Part shown: in pieces, positions 17,453 through 26,138 of the stretch
How positions within the stretch are numbered: position 1 is the stretch's first letter
Layout of the letters: each line of letters starts with the position of its first letter
Source of the DNA: Algoriphagus pacificus
Lineage (GTDB): Bacteria > Bacteroidota > Bacteroidia > Cytophagales > Cyclobacteriaceae
Length of the DNA: 64,000 bases
Direction of reading: 5' to 3'
Assembly (NCBI RefSeq): GCF_017254845.1
Contig: NZ_JAFKCU010000002.1
Coordinates: forward strand, 310,001-374,000
Notes under the pieces: generated by a model
Databases searched by the model: none
Seen by the model: only the letters and a program-made list of their open reading frames with translations
What the model was told of the DNA's origin: nothing
Position numbers and translations under genes: made by a program

Positions 17453-18493
17453 TTAATTTTGTTTTTCTACAAGAATTTCAAAGTTTTCAAATTGGACTTC
17501 TCCTTCTGTTCCAGGCATCATAACTGCAAAAGGAATAAAGATTTCACTTTTTCTCGTGAAGTTTGGAATAGTCACTTCCAAGATATGGTCAGATAACACA
17601 CCAGAAATAGGGCTGTTCTCCGTTGAATAAAATTCTGACTGGGTGGTTTGTGCTCCATTTGAAAAGAGTTCGGTTTCATAAACTCTAAGCGCAATGGCAA
17701 CTCCAGGACCTTTCAATCCTGACGAATTTACTTTGGTACGAAGTGTCACTTTTGCACCTTCCGGTATGTCTGGATTGTCAATTTGAGTATACCAGTAGCC
17801 AGTTTCTGTTGATGGTTTGCCGTCAATTGAAGAAATATTCAATGAATTGGTGGTATTGGATCTATTTCCTGAAAAACTCCCTTTGGCATTATAAAAAAAC
17901 CAAAAATCATCCTCAGCAAGATGCTTAAAGAAAACTGGATCTGCCTCAAAATTTTGAATTTCCGCAATACATTTTTGTTCTGAGGCCATTTTATCAAAAA
18001 GCTCATCTAAATAATATTCTTTTAATGTTGGATCATTTTGGTAATAATCAAAAGTAGCAACCTGAGAATGCATCAAAGAAGTTGGTTTACCATCACATAA
18101 AAAAGAGTCATCGTGACTTAAGTTTACAAAAGCATGACCTATTTCATGGAAAAAGAATCTTTCCCGTTGTAAATCAGATTGAGTGGCCCATCCGCATCGG
18201 CTTGATTTTGAAATAAGGACTGTCCTTCGACCTGTTGAGGGATAATTTTGATATCCGAAACCACAAAAGGCTTCTCCATTTTGCATAATATCCCCGTCTA
18301 CATAAATGAGGTCCACACCTGATAAGTCAAGGCTTAAGCCTCTAGCTTTAGCTTCCGCTAAAAACCGTTCTTTAAAAATTTCCAGAGATGGAAATGGGTC
18401 AGGGTTTGGGTCAGGAAAATCATCTTCTTTGCATGAAAAAAAGGCGCAAAAAAGGAGTAAAAATAAAATGATTGAAGAGTAGTTAGGTTTCAT
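17453..18493 (-). CDS. Putative zinc metallopeptidase lipoprotein
   Basis: 346-residue lipoprotein: the lipobox is FFSC21 followed by an acidic, proline-rich spacer. A zincin motif FFFHEIGHAFVNLSH gives H116, E117, H120 and a third histidine H127. Residues about 175-346 form a separate beta-rich module that resembles a carbohydrate-binding or jelly-roll domain (GSFSGNRSNT to the C-terminus). Together this suggests a surface-anchored peptidase. No close family can be named. A GT39-type gene follows upstream in the same direction but 94 bases away. Confidence 0.72.
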   Translation of the reverse strand: MKPNYSSIILFLLLFCAFFSCKEDDFPDPNPDPFPSLEIFKERFLAEAKARGLSLDLSGVDLIYVDGDIMQNGEAFCGFGYQNYPSTGRRTVLISKSSRCGWATQSDLQRERFFFHEIGHAFVNLSHDDSFLCDGKPTSLMHSQVATFDYYQNDPTLKEYYLDELFDKMASEQKCIAEIQNFEADPVFFKHLAEDDFWFFYNAKGSFSGNRSNTTNSLNISSIDGKPSTETGYWYTQIDNPDIPEGAKVTLRTKVNSSGLKGPGVAIALRVYETELFSNGAQTTQSEFYSTENSPISGVLSDHILEVTIPNFTRKSEIFIPFAVMMPGTEGEVQFENFEILVEKQN

Positions 18494-18587
18494 GATTTTG
18501 GGTTTAAAAAACTAATAGTTGAAAAATTAACGTGGGCATTAAATACTAAGTTTAAAAAAAATAGAGGCTTAAAGCTATTAAACTCTT

Positions 18588-20114
18588 TTACTCCCTCAAT
18601 TCCGCCCGCTTCTCTTCAATTTCTCCAGCTAAAATTGAATTTATATCTGTTTTGGCACCAAGGAGGAGATGGATGATTGTTCCCGATTCACGGGAATTTG
18701 GATCTGTGATTGTACCGATTCTTTCTGATTTCTCGAATAAAGAAATCTCCCGCTCACTGATTCCATCTCTTGCTTCTCTTACTAGAATAACATTTTTTAT
18801 TTCCCGGCTTAAATCAATCCAATTCACGTAGTCCGCATTCATCGTGATCGCCTGCAAACCTTTTGTTTTCGTGTAAAAGTTAATCGCTCCAGCAAGTCCG
18901 TAATTATCACAGATGATCACCGTGTATTCATCTTTGGGTGTCATTGCATATGCTTGGTCAACTTTTTTAGCCAATTCCTTCCAACCGATCATATCCGCAA
19001 AATCCTGAGGGATATCATGAATTTCTCCATCTTCCCAGCGGGTTAATTGCAAGTCAGGATGTCTAGCAAATACTTCTTTTAGTTTTTCAGGCCTTTGAAT
19101 TGGAAAAACAAGAGGTACCATCAAAATGAATAAAGCTACAGGAATAATGAAAGTAATTGGTTTTAAATATCGAAGCTTTCCTTTGTCTAAAACCTGAGAT
19201 AAATACACAGAACCAAAAGCAAAATAGATTGGATAAATACTGATAGCATAATAAGCTTTTGCTTGTAGGTAGGTCAGGATGGCAAGTGTAAAAACCAAGG
19301 TGAAAAAGAGAAATCTGTACTTTTTAAAAGGAGGGTAGGAGAAAAAGGAAATTATTCCGGCTATTAAAACAAAGATTGATCCTATGAAAAATAAGGGTTG
19401 TTCGACGAGGAAATCGACCCGACTCACATTCACCAATTGGTACTTTGAGAGCATTCTCATATGCCAGATGACGGGAAAATCATTTACGATTTGCCAGATT
19501 ATATTGGGTAAGGCAATTAAAAGAGCTAGACCAATTCCACCATAGAAATGTGGATTTTGAAGTCTTTTTCGCTCAGGGCTTGCCAATAGACCCAAAACCA
19601 AGCCTATTCCCAAAAAAGCAACAGTGTATTTATTCAAAAAGCCAAACCCAAATCCAACACCCATCCAATAAAGCCAAGCGTTTTTGCCTGTCTGTATATG
19701 TTTTATCAGGGTATAAAAAATAAAAGTCCAAGCAAGAATATCGAAAGAATTGGGTTGGAAAAGAAGATTGAGTCTCGCTAAAGCAGAAAAGGTCAAGGCT
19801 GTAGCAGCCAAGCAAAGGGCATAGATACCTCCTCCTAATGATTCTATCATTTTCCAGACGAGAACAATCGTCAAAGCTCCAAGCAGGGCAGGAAAGAATT
19901 TGACCCAAAACTCTGTATACCCAAGGAGGTAAATGAGGTAAGAAAACCAGGAGGTGACAGGCGGAACAGAGATATATCCCCAAGCTAAATGATGGACTTG
20001 ATCAAGATGCAGGAATTCATCCCGTTGCAGCTCATAATATGGTGAAATCAAAAGGTATTGTAGGATGATTTTGAGCAATACAAATCCCAATAACAACCAA
20101 TTTCTTTTCCCCAT
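18588..20114 (-). CDS. GT39-type membrane glycosyltransferase (ArnT-like)
   Basis: 508-residue polytopic membrane protein with about ten hydrophobic segments in the first 350 residues. The first periplasmic loop has the acidic motif QRDEF (D32, E33) used by GT-C transferases of the ArnT/PMT type, followed by GYISVPPVTSW. The C-terminal 180 residues are soluble and probably periplasmic. It should move a sugar from a polyprenyl-phosphate donor to lipid or protein in the periplasm; donor and acceptor are unknown. It begins 11 bases after the histidine kinase gene and may be part of that operon. Confidence 0.85.
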   Translation of the reverse strand: MGKRNWLLLGFVLLKIILQYLLISPYYELQRDEFLHLDQVHHLAWGYISVPPVTSWFSYLIYLLGYTEFWVKFFPALLGALTIVLVWKMIESLGGGIYALCLAATALTFSALARLNLLFQPNSFDILAWTFIFYTLIKHIQTGKNAWLYWMGVGFGFGFLNKYTVAFLGIGLVLGLLASPERKRLQNPHFYGGIGLALLIALPNIIWQIVNDFPVIWHMRMLSKYQLVNVSRVDFLVEQPLFFIGSIFVLIAGIISFFSYPPFKKYRFLFFTLVFTLAILTYLQAKAYYAISIYPIYFAFGSVYLSQVLDKGKLRYLKPITFIIPVALFILMVPLVFPIQRPEKLKEVFARHPDLQLTRWEDGEIHDIPQDFADMIGWKELAKKVDQAYAMTPKDEYTVIICDNYGLAGAINFYTKTKGLQAITMNADYVNWIDLSREIKNVILVREARDGISEREISLFEKSERIGTITDPNSRESGTIIHLLLGAKTDINSILAGEIEEKRAELRE

Positions 20115-20125
20115 TTCCAGAAATG

Positions 20126-21469
20126 TTAGCCGTTAAAAATCAACTTGAAAGTAGTGCCTTCTCCGATGGCTGATCGAACTTGGATATTTCCTTTGTGCCT
20201 TCTCATAATCTGTTTGGATAGACTAAGGCCAATACCCGATCCTTTCTTCTTGGTGGTAAAGAATGGAATGAAAATTTTGGAAAGCGCCTCTTCTTCGATG
20301 CCTTTTCCAGTATCGCTTACTTCCAAAATAATTTTTCCGGCTTCATCTATAAAAGCGCTAAAAGTAATGACTTTGATTTCTGCATCTTCAACAGCATGGA
20401 TTGCATTTTGAGCCAAATTGATCAGTACTTGTTCGATTTGAGTCTGGTCGCCAAAAAGGATCAATTCCGGAGGATTCAGCTCTTTTCTTAAAGTGATTTC
20501 ATGGCTTTCGAGCTGATGGGCAAGTAAAACCTCCAACTGATCGAATAACTTAGAAATACCAATGCTGCTGAATTTCGGGGTAGGAATATGGGCTAGACTT
20601 CTAAAATCAGATACAAAATTGATCAATCCCTGGCTTCGCTTTTCGATTGTACTAATTCCCATTAAATAGTCTTCCATGTCAGAAGGTCCGACTTTAGACA
20701 AGTCATCCATTTTACCTTCGATCTCTTCTTTAATCGTTCCCGCCAAAGAAGAAATAGGGGCAATGGAATTCATGATTTCATGTGTCAGGATCTTGACTAG
20801 GTTTTGCCAAGCCTCCATTTCCTTTTCTTCCAGTTCTGATTGGATGTTTTGTAAGGAAACCAACTTAAACTTCTCACCTCGCATCAGCAATTCGATCACA
20901 TAAACAGATAGCTGCATGATGCCGTCCGGATGAGCAATCTTAATCAGTTCAGAACCTCCGGTTCTCAGATTGTGAATGGCTAAATGAAGTTCTTTATTGA
21001 TCTGTTCTATTTCACGGATATTCTTCAACTCCTCTACATCCAAGATTCTTTTCGCAGAAGTATTGATGATTTGGATTTCCCCATTTTCACCGAAAGTGAT
21101 CAAACCAATGCTGAGATGCTTGAAAACCGAACGGAAATATTGGTAGTTAGCTTCCTTTTCAGCTTGGTCTTCCTTCAGTTTAGCAAGAATCGCATTGAAT
21201 TCAATGTGTAGATCGTCAGTCTCAGTTCCGTCAAACTTCACGGGGTAGAGCTGCGAATATTTATCCTGTTTGATATTATCCAGAAAGACCCGGACTTTCT
21301 TAAAAGAACTTTCGGAGTACTTCAGAAAAAAAATGATCTGGATTGCCACCAAAATCAAGAAAAGGGAGATCATAAAGACTCCCCACTCATTGAAAATGGT
21401 GTATGCCAATAAAAACAGGGTAGCAGCCAAGAAGGCTATTCTACCCAATAAACCTACTTTATAATCCAT
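20126..21469 (-). CDS. NtrY-like sensor histidine kinase
   Basis: 447 residues: two membrane helices (about 7-25 and 30-50), a HAMP-like linker, a PAS-like region (about 105-210), then DHp with H230 in ILTHEIMNSIAPISSLAG and an ATPase domain with QVLINLAQNAIHAV, DTGKGI and GSGIGLSLSKQI. All catalytic boxes are present. It should phosphorylate the sigma-54-type regulator encoded just upstream; their genes overlap by 11 bases. With almost no periplasmic loop between the helices, the signal is probably sensed in the membrane or cytoplasm. Confidence 0.93.
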   Translation of the reverse strand: MDYKVGLLGRIAFLAATLFLLAYTIFNEWGVFMISLFLILVAIQIIFFLKYSESSFKKVRVFLDNIKQDKYSQLYPVKFDGTETDDLHIEFNAILAKLKEDQAEKEANYQYFRSVFKHLSIGLITFGENGEIQIINTSAKRILDVEELKNIREIEQINKELHLAIHNLRTGGSELIKIAHPDGIMQLSVYVIELLMRGEKFKLVSLQNIQSELEEKEMEAWQNLVKILTHEIMNSIAPISSLAGTIKEEIEGKMDDLSKVGPSDMEDYLMGISTIEKRSQGLINFVSDFRSLAHIPTPKFSSIGISKLFDQLEVLLAHQLESHEITLRKELNPPELILFGDQTQIEQVLINLAQNAIHAVEDAEIKVITFSAFIDEAGKIILEVSDTGKGIEEEALSKIFIPFFTTKKKGSGIGLSLSKQIMRRHKGNIQVRSAIGEGTTFKLIFNG

Positions 21470-22841
21470 ATTTTTCCAGTCTTCTGTAAAGAGAAGCTCG
21501 TGTCAAGCCTAGCTCTTTAGCAGCTTTGGAGATATTACCTCCATTTTTATCAATAGCTCGCTGAATGGTACTTCTCTCCATATCATCGAGATTTAGGGTG
21601 TTGTTTGCCGGTGCTTTATCCGAAGCAGGCTTGGCAGAAAGGAAGAAGAAATCTCTTGAATCCAATTCTTCTCCTTCAGCCATAATGATGGCGCGCTCGA
21701 TGGCATGCTGCAATTCACGGATATTTCCTGGCCAGTTGTAGCGCTGAAGCAATTCCATTGCCGCTGGTTTAAAGCCAGTGAAGTTCTTGCGATATTTTTG
21801 AGAATAGGATTTCAAGAAGTGATTTGCTAAAACAGGGATGTCGTCTTGTCTTTCACGAAGTGGAGGAAGGAATATCTCCACAGTATTGATTCTGTAAAGC
21901 AAATCTTGTCGGAAAGTATTCTCCATGACCATTTCATGCACGTGCATGTTAGTAGCACAAATCAATCGGATATCCACCGGTATGGCTTTGTTTGTACCGA
22001 TACGAGTCACTTCCCTCTTTTGCAAAACAGTTAAAAGTTTGGATTGCAAAGGCATTGATAAGTTCCCGATTTCATCCAAGAAAAGCGTTCCATTATCTGC
22101 AACCTCAAATCTACCAGCCCGATCATCTTTTGCATCCGTAAAAGCACCTCTTTTATGACCAAAAAGCTCTGATTCAAAGAGCGTTTCCGTGATCGCTCCC
22201 ATATCTACTCCGACAAAAATTTCATCTTTTCGCAAAGATCTATCGTGAATTGCTCTTGCTATTAGTTCTTTACCGGTACCGTTTTCTCCCAAAATCAAAA
22301 TATTGGCGTCAGTTTGAGCCACTTTGTCGATGATAGAGAAAATATTTTTCATAGATGCACTCTGTCCGATGATATCGCTGTAAGGCTTTTTCATGTCAGA
22401 CTGAAGCTGCTTCTGTTTTTTATTCAGCTTATCTACTTCGTTGTAGCTTTCCTTGAGCTTGATTGCTGAAGAAAGGGTAGCAATCAATTTTTCATTTTGC
22501 CAAGGCTTCAAAATAAAGTCCGTAGCCCCTTCTTTTAGAGCCTGAACGGCCATTTCCACATCACCGAAGGCAGTAATCAAAATAACTACTGCTTTTGGAT
22601 CTATTTCCTTGATTTGCTTCAACCAATAAAATCCTTCCTTTCCAGAAGTGGTATCCTCCCGGAAATTCATGTCAAGCAAAATCACATCGTATGAATTATT
22701 GTTGATCAAAAAAGGAATACGACGTGGATCTTTTTCAATTGAAACTTCCTTAGCATGCTTTTTTAGGAGCATTTTGGCAGCAAATAATAAATCTTCGTTG
22801 TCGTCGATAATAAGTATTCTTCCCAGATCTTGATTTTCCAT
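21459..22841 (-). CDS. NtrC-like response regulator (sigma-54 activator type)
   Basis: 460 residues from the ATG at 22841, which has an AAGAGA site in front; a longer frame would cross a palindromic operator. The receiver domain (1-125) has D13, D14 and phosphoacceptor D57. The AAA+ domain (about 155-385) has Walker A GENGTGKE (186-193), LFLDEIG as Walker B, and RQDLLYRINTVEI. The sigma-54 contact loop reads GAFTDA (232-237) instead of GAFTGA. The C-terminus is a FIS-type helix-turn-helix, NISKAAKELGLTRASLYRRL. It pairs with the kinase downstream. The paired palindromes upstream suggest autoregulation. Confidence 0.94.
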   Translation of the reverse strand: MENQDLGRILIIDDNEDLLFAAKMLLKKHAKEVSIEKDPRRIPFLINNNSYDVILLDMNFREDTTSGKEGFYWLKQIKEIDPKAVVILITAFGDVEMAVQALKEGATDFILKPWQNEKLIATLSSAIKLKESYNEVDKLNKKQKQLQSDMKKPYSDIIGQSASMKNIFSIIDKVAQTDANILILGENGTGKELIARAIHDRSLRKDEIFVGVDMGAITETLFESELFGHKRGAFTDAKDDRAGRFEVADNGTLFLDEIGNLSMPLQSKLLTVLQKREVTRIGTNKAIPVDIRLICATNMHVHEMVMENTFRQDLLYRINTVEIFLPPLRERQDDIPVLANHFLKSYSQKYRKNFTGFKPAAMELLQRYNWPGNIRELQHAIERAIIMAEGEELDSRDFFFLSAKPASDKAPANNTLNLDDMERSTIQRAIDKNGGNISKAAKELGLTRASLYRRLEKYGL

Positions 22842-22912
22842 GGTCTCTTGTTTGGTCTGATATAGGGGAAAATAATGCCAACCCTTATAAAAGGGCTTAA
22901 ACTGCATTTTTT

Positions 22913-22928
22913 CGGACACTAGTGTCCA
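22913..22928. promoter_or_regulatory. Palindromic operator 1 (GGACACTAGTGTCC)
   Basis: A perfect 14-base palindrome, GGACACTAGTGTCC at 22914-22927, flanked by C and A. It sits about 75 bases upstream of the response regulator start codon and shares GGACAnnnnTGTCC with operator 2, 41 bases away centre to centre. Confidence 0.7.
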
Positions 22929-22953
22929 TAAATGTACGTTTTTATACTGATAT

Positions 22954-22969
22954 CGGACAGTACTGTCCG
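22954..22969. promoter_or_regulatory. Palindromic operator 2 (CGGACAGTACTGTCCG)
   Basis: A perfect 16-base palindrome immediately upstream of the likely FKBP promoter. It has the same half-site GGACA as operator 1. The regulator is not known; the adjacent FIS-type response regulator is the simplest candidate. Confidence 0.72.
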
Positions 22970-22972
22970 GGT

Positions 22973-23002
22973 TTTATGGCCTAAAAGATTTATGTAACTT
23001 TG
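22973..23002 (+). promoter_or_regulatory. Candidate Bacteroidota promoter for the FKBP gene
   Basis: TAACTTTG (22995-23002) fits the TAnnTTTG -7 box exactly, with TTTA 18 bases upstream (22973-22976) as a weak -33 box. It ends 22 bases before the start codon. Confidence 0.55.
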
Positions 23003-23024
23003 TGCTTTAACCAAAAGAAATATC

Positions 23025-23450
23025 ATGCAAGCTAAAAAAGGCGATGCAGTGCAAGTGCACTACACCGGAAAATTGGAAGATGGAAGTGTTTTTGATTCTT
23101 CAGTAAATAGAGAGCCGCTTGGTTTTACAGTTGGCGCTGGTCAAATGATTCAAGGATTTGATGCTGCTGTAGACGGAATGGCCGTTGGAGATAAAAAAAC
23201 AGTAACCATACCTGCTGCTCAAGCTTACGGTGAAAAAAGGGAGGACATGATGATTGATGTGCCTATCGAACAGGTTCCTGCTGATATCAAACCGGAAATT
23301 GGGATGCAGTTGACACTACAAGGAGGAAATGGCCAGCCAATGCCAGTCATTGTGACTCATGTAGATGAACAAAAAATCACTTTGGATGCCAATCATCAAT
23401 TGGCTGGAAAAGATTTGATTTTTGACATTGAATTGGTGAAAATCGGATAA
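23025..23450 (+). CDS. SlyD-like FKBP-type peptidyl-prolyl isomerase
   Basis: 141-residue cytoplasmic proline isomerase and chaperone. The FKBP part has VQVHYTGKLEDGSVFDSS and GAGQMIQGFDAAVDGMAVGD. The inserted IF chaperone domain spans about 70-120 (YGEKREDMMIDVPIEQVP onward). The C-terminus closes the FKBP fold with LAGKDLIFDIELV. Unlike E. coli SlyD it has no histidine/cysteine-rich metal tail. It is monocistronic, with its own promoter and terminator. Confidence 0.93.
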   Translation: MQAKKGDAVQVHYTGKLEDGSVFDSSVNREPLGFTVGAGQMIQGFDAAVDGMAVGDKKTVTIPAAQAYGEKREDMMIDVPIEQVPADIKPEIGMQLTLQGGNGQPMPVIVTHVDEQKITLDANHQLAGKDLIFDIELVKIG

Positions 23451-23469
23451 TTCTCTAAAATTCAGATAT

Positions 23470-23497
23470 AAAAGCCCTTGCAAAAGGGCTTTTTTTA
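23470..23497 (+). terminator. Rho-independent terminator after the FKBP gene
   Basis: AAAAGCCCTT (23470-23479) and AAGGGCTTTT form the stem with a short loop, followed by Ts. Confidence 0.85.
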
Positions 23498-23610
23498 TTC
23501 CCTTTCGACAAGCCTAAGAAAGAATGAAAGGAAACGTTTGCATAAGTTTGAGGTCATTTTTTTAATAATCTAGACTATATTGAATTGTTGGTTTAACCAA
23601 TTCAATTAAC

Positions 23611-25188
23611 ATGACCCTGACTATTCTCTCTTTTTTGGCTTTCACAGCTTTTGTGGCCATTTTCTCCTGGTATAAACTTCGAAAAGACAAACTGGATACC
23701 CAAGAAGGATACTTTTTAGGTGGTAAAAGTTTGACCGGAGTTGTGATTGCCGGATCAATGTTACTGACAAATATTTCCACGGAACATTTGATTGGAATGA
23801 ATGGCTCAGCCTATAAAAATGGCTTTATCATCATTGCATGGGAAGTGACATCTGCAATAGCCTTAGTAATTGGAGCTTTGTATTTCATTCCGAGTTTTCT
23901 CAGAATGGGACTGACTACTATCCCTCAGTATCTGGAATATAGGTTTGATAGAATTACCAGAACTCTTGTTGCCCTCTTTTTGATTGTGTCTTTTGTGGTC
24001 ACCTTGCTGCCAATTGTGCTTTATACAGGTGCGATTAATCTAGAAAGTATATTCAACGTCTCAGAGACACTTCAAATCAGCCAGCAGGAAGGCTTATGGC
24101 TGACTGTCATTATCATTGGAGTTATAGGCTCTATCTATGCGATTTTTGGTGGATTGAAAGCAGTAGCTTTTTCTGATACAATCAACGGAATTGGGCTCTT
24201 TTTAGGAGGGTTACTGGTTTTGGGATTCTCCCTTTGGGATATTGGTTCAGGAAATCTCTTGGATGGACTTCACAAAGTTTACGAAGCCGCTCCCGGAAAA
24301 TTCAATGTGATTGGTGCAAAAGACTCTGTTTTGCCTTTTGAAACCCTATTTACTGGATTGATGATCAACCAGCTTTATTTCTGGTGCATGAATCAAACCA
24401 TTATCCAAAGGGCTTTTGGAGCCAAGAATCTTGCTGAGGCACAAAAGGGCTTGTTGTATACAGGAGTATTAAAACTCTTTGTTCCCTTGATTATCATACT
24501 TCCCGGGGTAATTGGGTTTTACTATTTCGGGGATAGTTTGTATGACAATCAGGATTTGATTTATCCAGAATTGATCAAGAAAGTTCTGCCGGTAGGTCTG
24601 ACTGGTTTTTTTGCAGCCGTGGTTATGGGGGCTGTCTTAAGTACATTCAATAGTGTGTTGAATAGCACTGCTACAATTTTTAGTTTAGGTATTTACAAAA
24701 GGCATTTCAAAAAAGATGCTTCAGAAAAACAGCTGGTCTGGGTAGGGAAACTTACCTCTATCATTCTGGCTATTTGCGCAATCATGGCGGCACCACTGGT
24801 AGCTGGAGCTCCCGAAGGTCTATATCAATTGCTACAGCAGCTGAATGGGATATTCTTTATTCCTATAGCCTCGATTATAATCGCTGGTCTGTTTCTGCCA
24901 AAAATCTCTGCCATGGGAGCAAAAGTGGGATTATTTGTAGGGTTGGCTTTTTACATTCTAACAGTTTTCATTTTTCCGGTGAATATTCATTTCGTACATA
25001 TCTGGGGAATTGAATTCGTTTTGAATATGCTGGTCATGTTTACAGTTTCTTATTTCTACCCAAATAGCAATCATTTCAAGCCTTCGGATATAGGCCCAGT
25101 GGATTTGAATCCCTGGAAATATGCCAGACATTTAGGCTTGCTTTTGGTACTACTAACAATTGCGATTTACATCTGGCTAGGCAATTGA
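23611..25188 (+). CDS. Sodium/solute symporter, SSS family (possible myo-inositol transporter)
   Basis: 525-residue transporter with about 13-14 membrane helices. SSS family marks include YFLGGKSLTGVVIAGSMLLT in pieces, GGLKAVAFSDTING in the middle, and WCMNQTIIQRAFGAKNLAEAQ. The myo-inositol oxygenase gene follows 39 bases downstream on the same strand. This pairing, and the resemblance to the SGLT/SMIT branch, makes sodium-driven inositol uptake likely, but the substrate is inferred from context. Confidence 0.87.
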   Translation: MTLTILSFLAFTAFVAIFSWYKLRKDKLDTQEGYFLGGKSLTGVVIAGSMLLTNISTEHLIGMNGSAYKNGFIIIAWEVTSAIALVIGALYFIPSFLRMGLTTIPQYLEYRFDRITRTLVALFLIVSFVVTLLPIVLYTGAINLESIFNVSETLQISQQEGLWLTVIIIGVIGSIYAIFGGLKAVAFSDTINGIGLFLGGLLVLGFSLWDIGSGNLLDGLHKVYEAAPGKFNVIGAKDSVLPFETLFTGLMINQLYFWCMNQTIIQRAFGAKNLAEAQKGLLYTGVLKLFVPLIIILPGVIGFYYFGDSLYDNQDLIYPELIKKVLPVGLTGFFAAVVMGAVLSTFNSVLNSTATIFSLGIYKRHFKKDASEKQLVWVGKLTSIILAICAIMAAPLVAGAPEGLYQLLQQLNGIFFIPIASIIIAGLFLPKISAMGAKVGLFVGLAFYILTVFIFPVNIHFVHIWGIEFVLNMLVMFTVSYFYPNSNHFKPSDIGPVDLNPWKYARHLGLLLVLLTIAIYIWLGN

Positions 25189-25227
25189 AATCATTGAAAA
25201 TCTTTATCTTGGACAAAATATTTACTT

Positions 25228-26085
25228 ATGAAAGAAGTGACACCGCATCAAATGGAAGAGCTTTGGGAAGAAGATCTTTTACAGCGCTATCCTGAAGAAG
25301 GAAAACCTGCCAAATCAAAGGAGGAGTTTCGGAATTACGATGATCCAAAGCGTGAAACTGTCAAGGAATTCTACAGGGTGAATCACCTACATCAAACTTA
25401 TGATTTTGTGCTTGCCAAGGAGCGGGAATTTTTGAAGTTCGATAGGAAAGAAATGACACTTTGGGAGGCAGTGGAATTTTTAAATACGCTTGTTGATGAT
25501 TCCGATCCTGATACGGATTTGGATCAAACGCAGCATTTGTTGCAAACCTCAGAAGCAATCCGAGCCGATGGCCATCCTGATTGGTTTGTTTTGACAGGAT
25601 TTCTACATGATTTGGGAAAAGTACTTTGCCTATTTGGAGAGCCTCAATGGTGTGTGGTTGGAGATACATTTCCAGTAGGATGCAAGCACTCTGATAAGAT
25701 CGTTTATCCTGAATTTTTTGATGCTAACCCAGATTCCAAAGATGGTCGATACAATACCAAATATGGAGTATATGAGCCAAATTGCGGACTGGACAATGTT
25801 CATTTGTCTTGGGGACATGATGAATATATCTACCAGATAATGAAAAATTATTTACCTGAGGAGGGCTTGGCAATGTTGCGTTACCATTCATTTTATTCAC
25901 AACATCGTGAAAATGCCTACAGCCATTTGATGAATAAAGACGATCACAAGCTTTTTGAATGGGTTAATAAATTTAATCCTTATGATCTCTATTCTAAAGC
26001 GGCGGTTCCTCCCAATGTGAAGGAATTAAGACCTTATTACGAGGATTTGGCCTCTAAATTTTTGCCAGATACGCTCAAGTTTTAA
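25228..26085 (+). CDS. Myo-inositol oxygenase
   Basis: 285-residue cytoplasmic di-iron enzyme that oxidises myo-inositol to D-glucuronate (EC 1.13.99.1). All six iron ligands of the animal enzyme can be placed: H103 (QHLLQTSEAIR), H127 and D128 (FLHDLGKVL), H197 (SWGHDEY), H220 (RYHSFYSQH) and D253 (FNPYDLYSK). The length equals that of the eukaryotic protein. It forms an operon with the SSS transporter. No uronate catabolic genes are in this window, so the further route for glucuronate is not shown. Confidence 0.96.
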   Translation: MKEVTPHQMEELWEEDLLQRYPEEGKPAKSKEEFRNYDDPKRETVKEFYRVNHLHQTYDFVLAKEREFLKFDRKEMTLWEAVEFLNTLVDDSDPDTDLDQTQHLLQTSEAIRADGHPDWFVLTGFLHDLGKVLCLFGEPQWCVVGDTFPVGCKHSDKIVYPEFFDANPDSKDGRYNTKYGVYEPNCGLDNVHLSWGHDEYIYQIMKNYLPEEGLAMLRYHSFYSQHRENAYSHLMNKDDHKLFEWVNKFNPYDLYSKAAVPPNVKELRPYYEDLASKFLPDTLKF

Positions 26086-26088
26086 AAC

Positions 26089-26117
26089 AAAAAGCCGGGT
26101 AATTCCGGCTTTTTTTA
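26089..26117 (+). terminator. Rho-independent terminator after the inositol oxygenase gene
   Basis: AAAAAGCCGG (26089-26098) pairs with CCGGCTTTTT (26105-26114) and is followed by Ts; loop of six bases. Confidence 0.88.
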
Positions 26118-26138
26118 GTTTAAGGTAAATTCGGTTTT

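Noticed and set aside
22870-22890. Sigma-54 promoter for the two-component operon (a TTGGCA on the minus strand)
   Set aside because: The -24 part fits but the -12 part lacks the GC core, so it is not convincing.
22842-22919. Longer N-terminus for the NtrC-like regulator
   Set aside because: It would cross a perfect palindrome and add residues with no match to the receiver domain; the ATG at 22841 fits.
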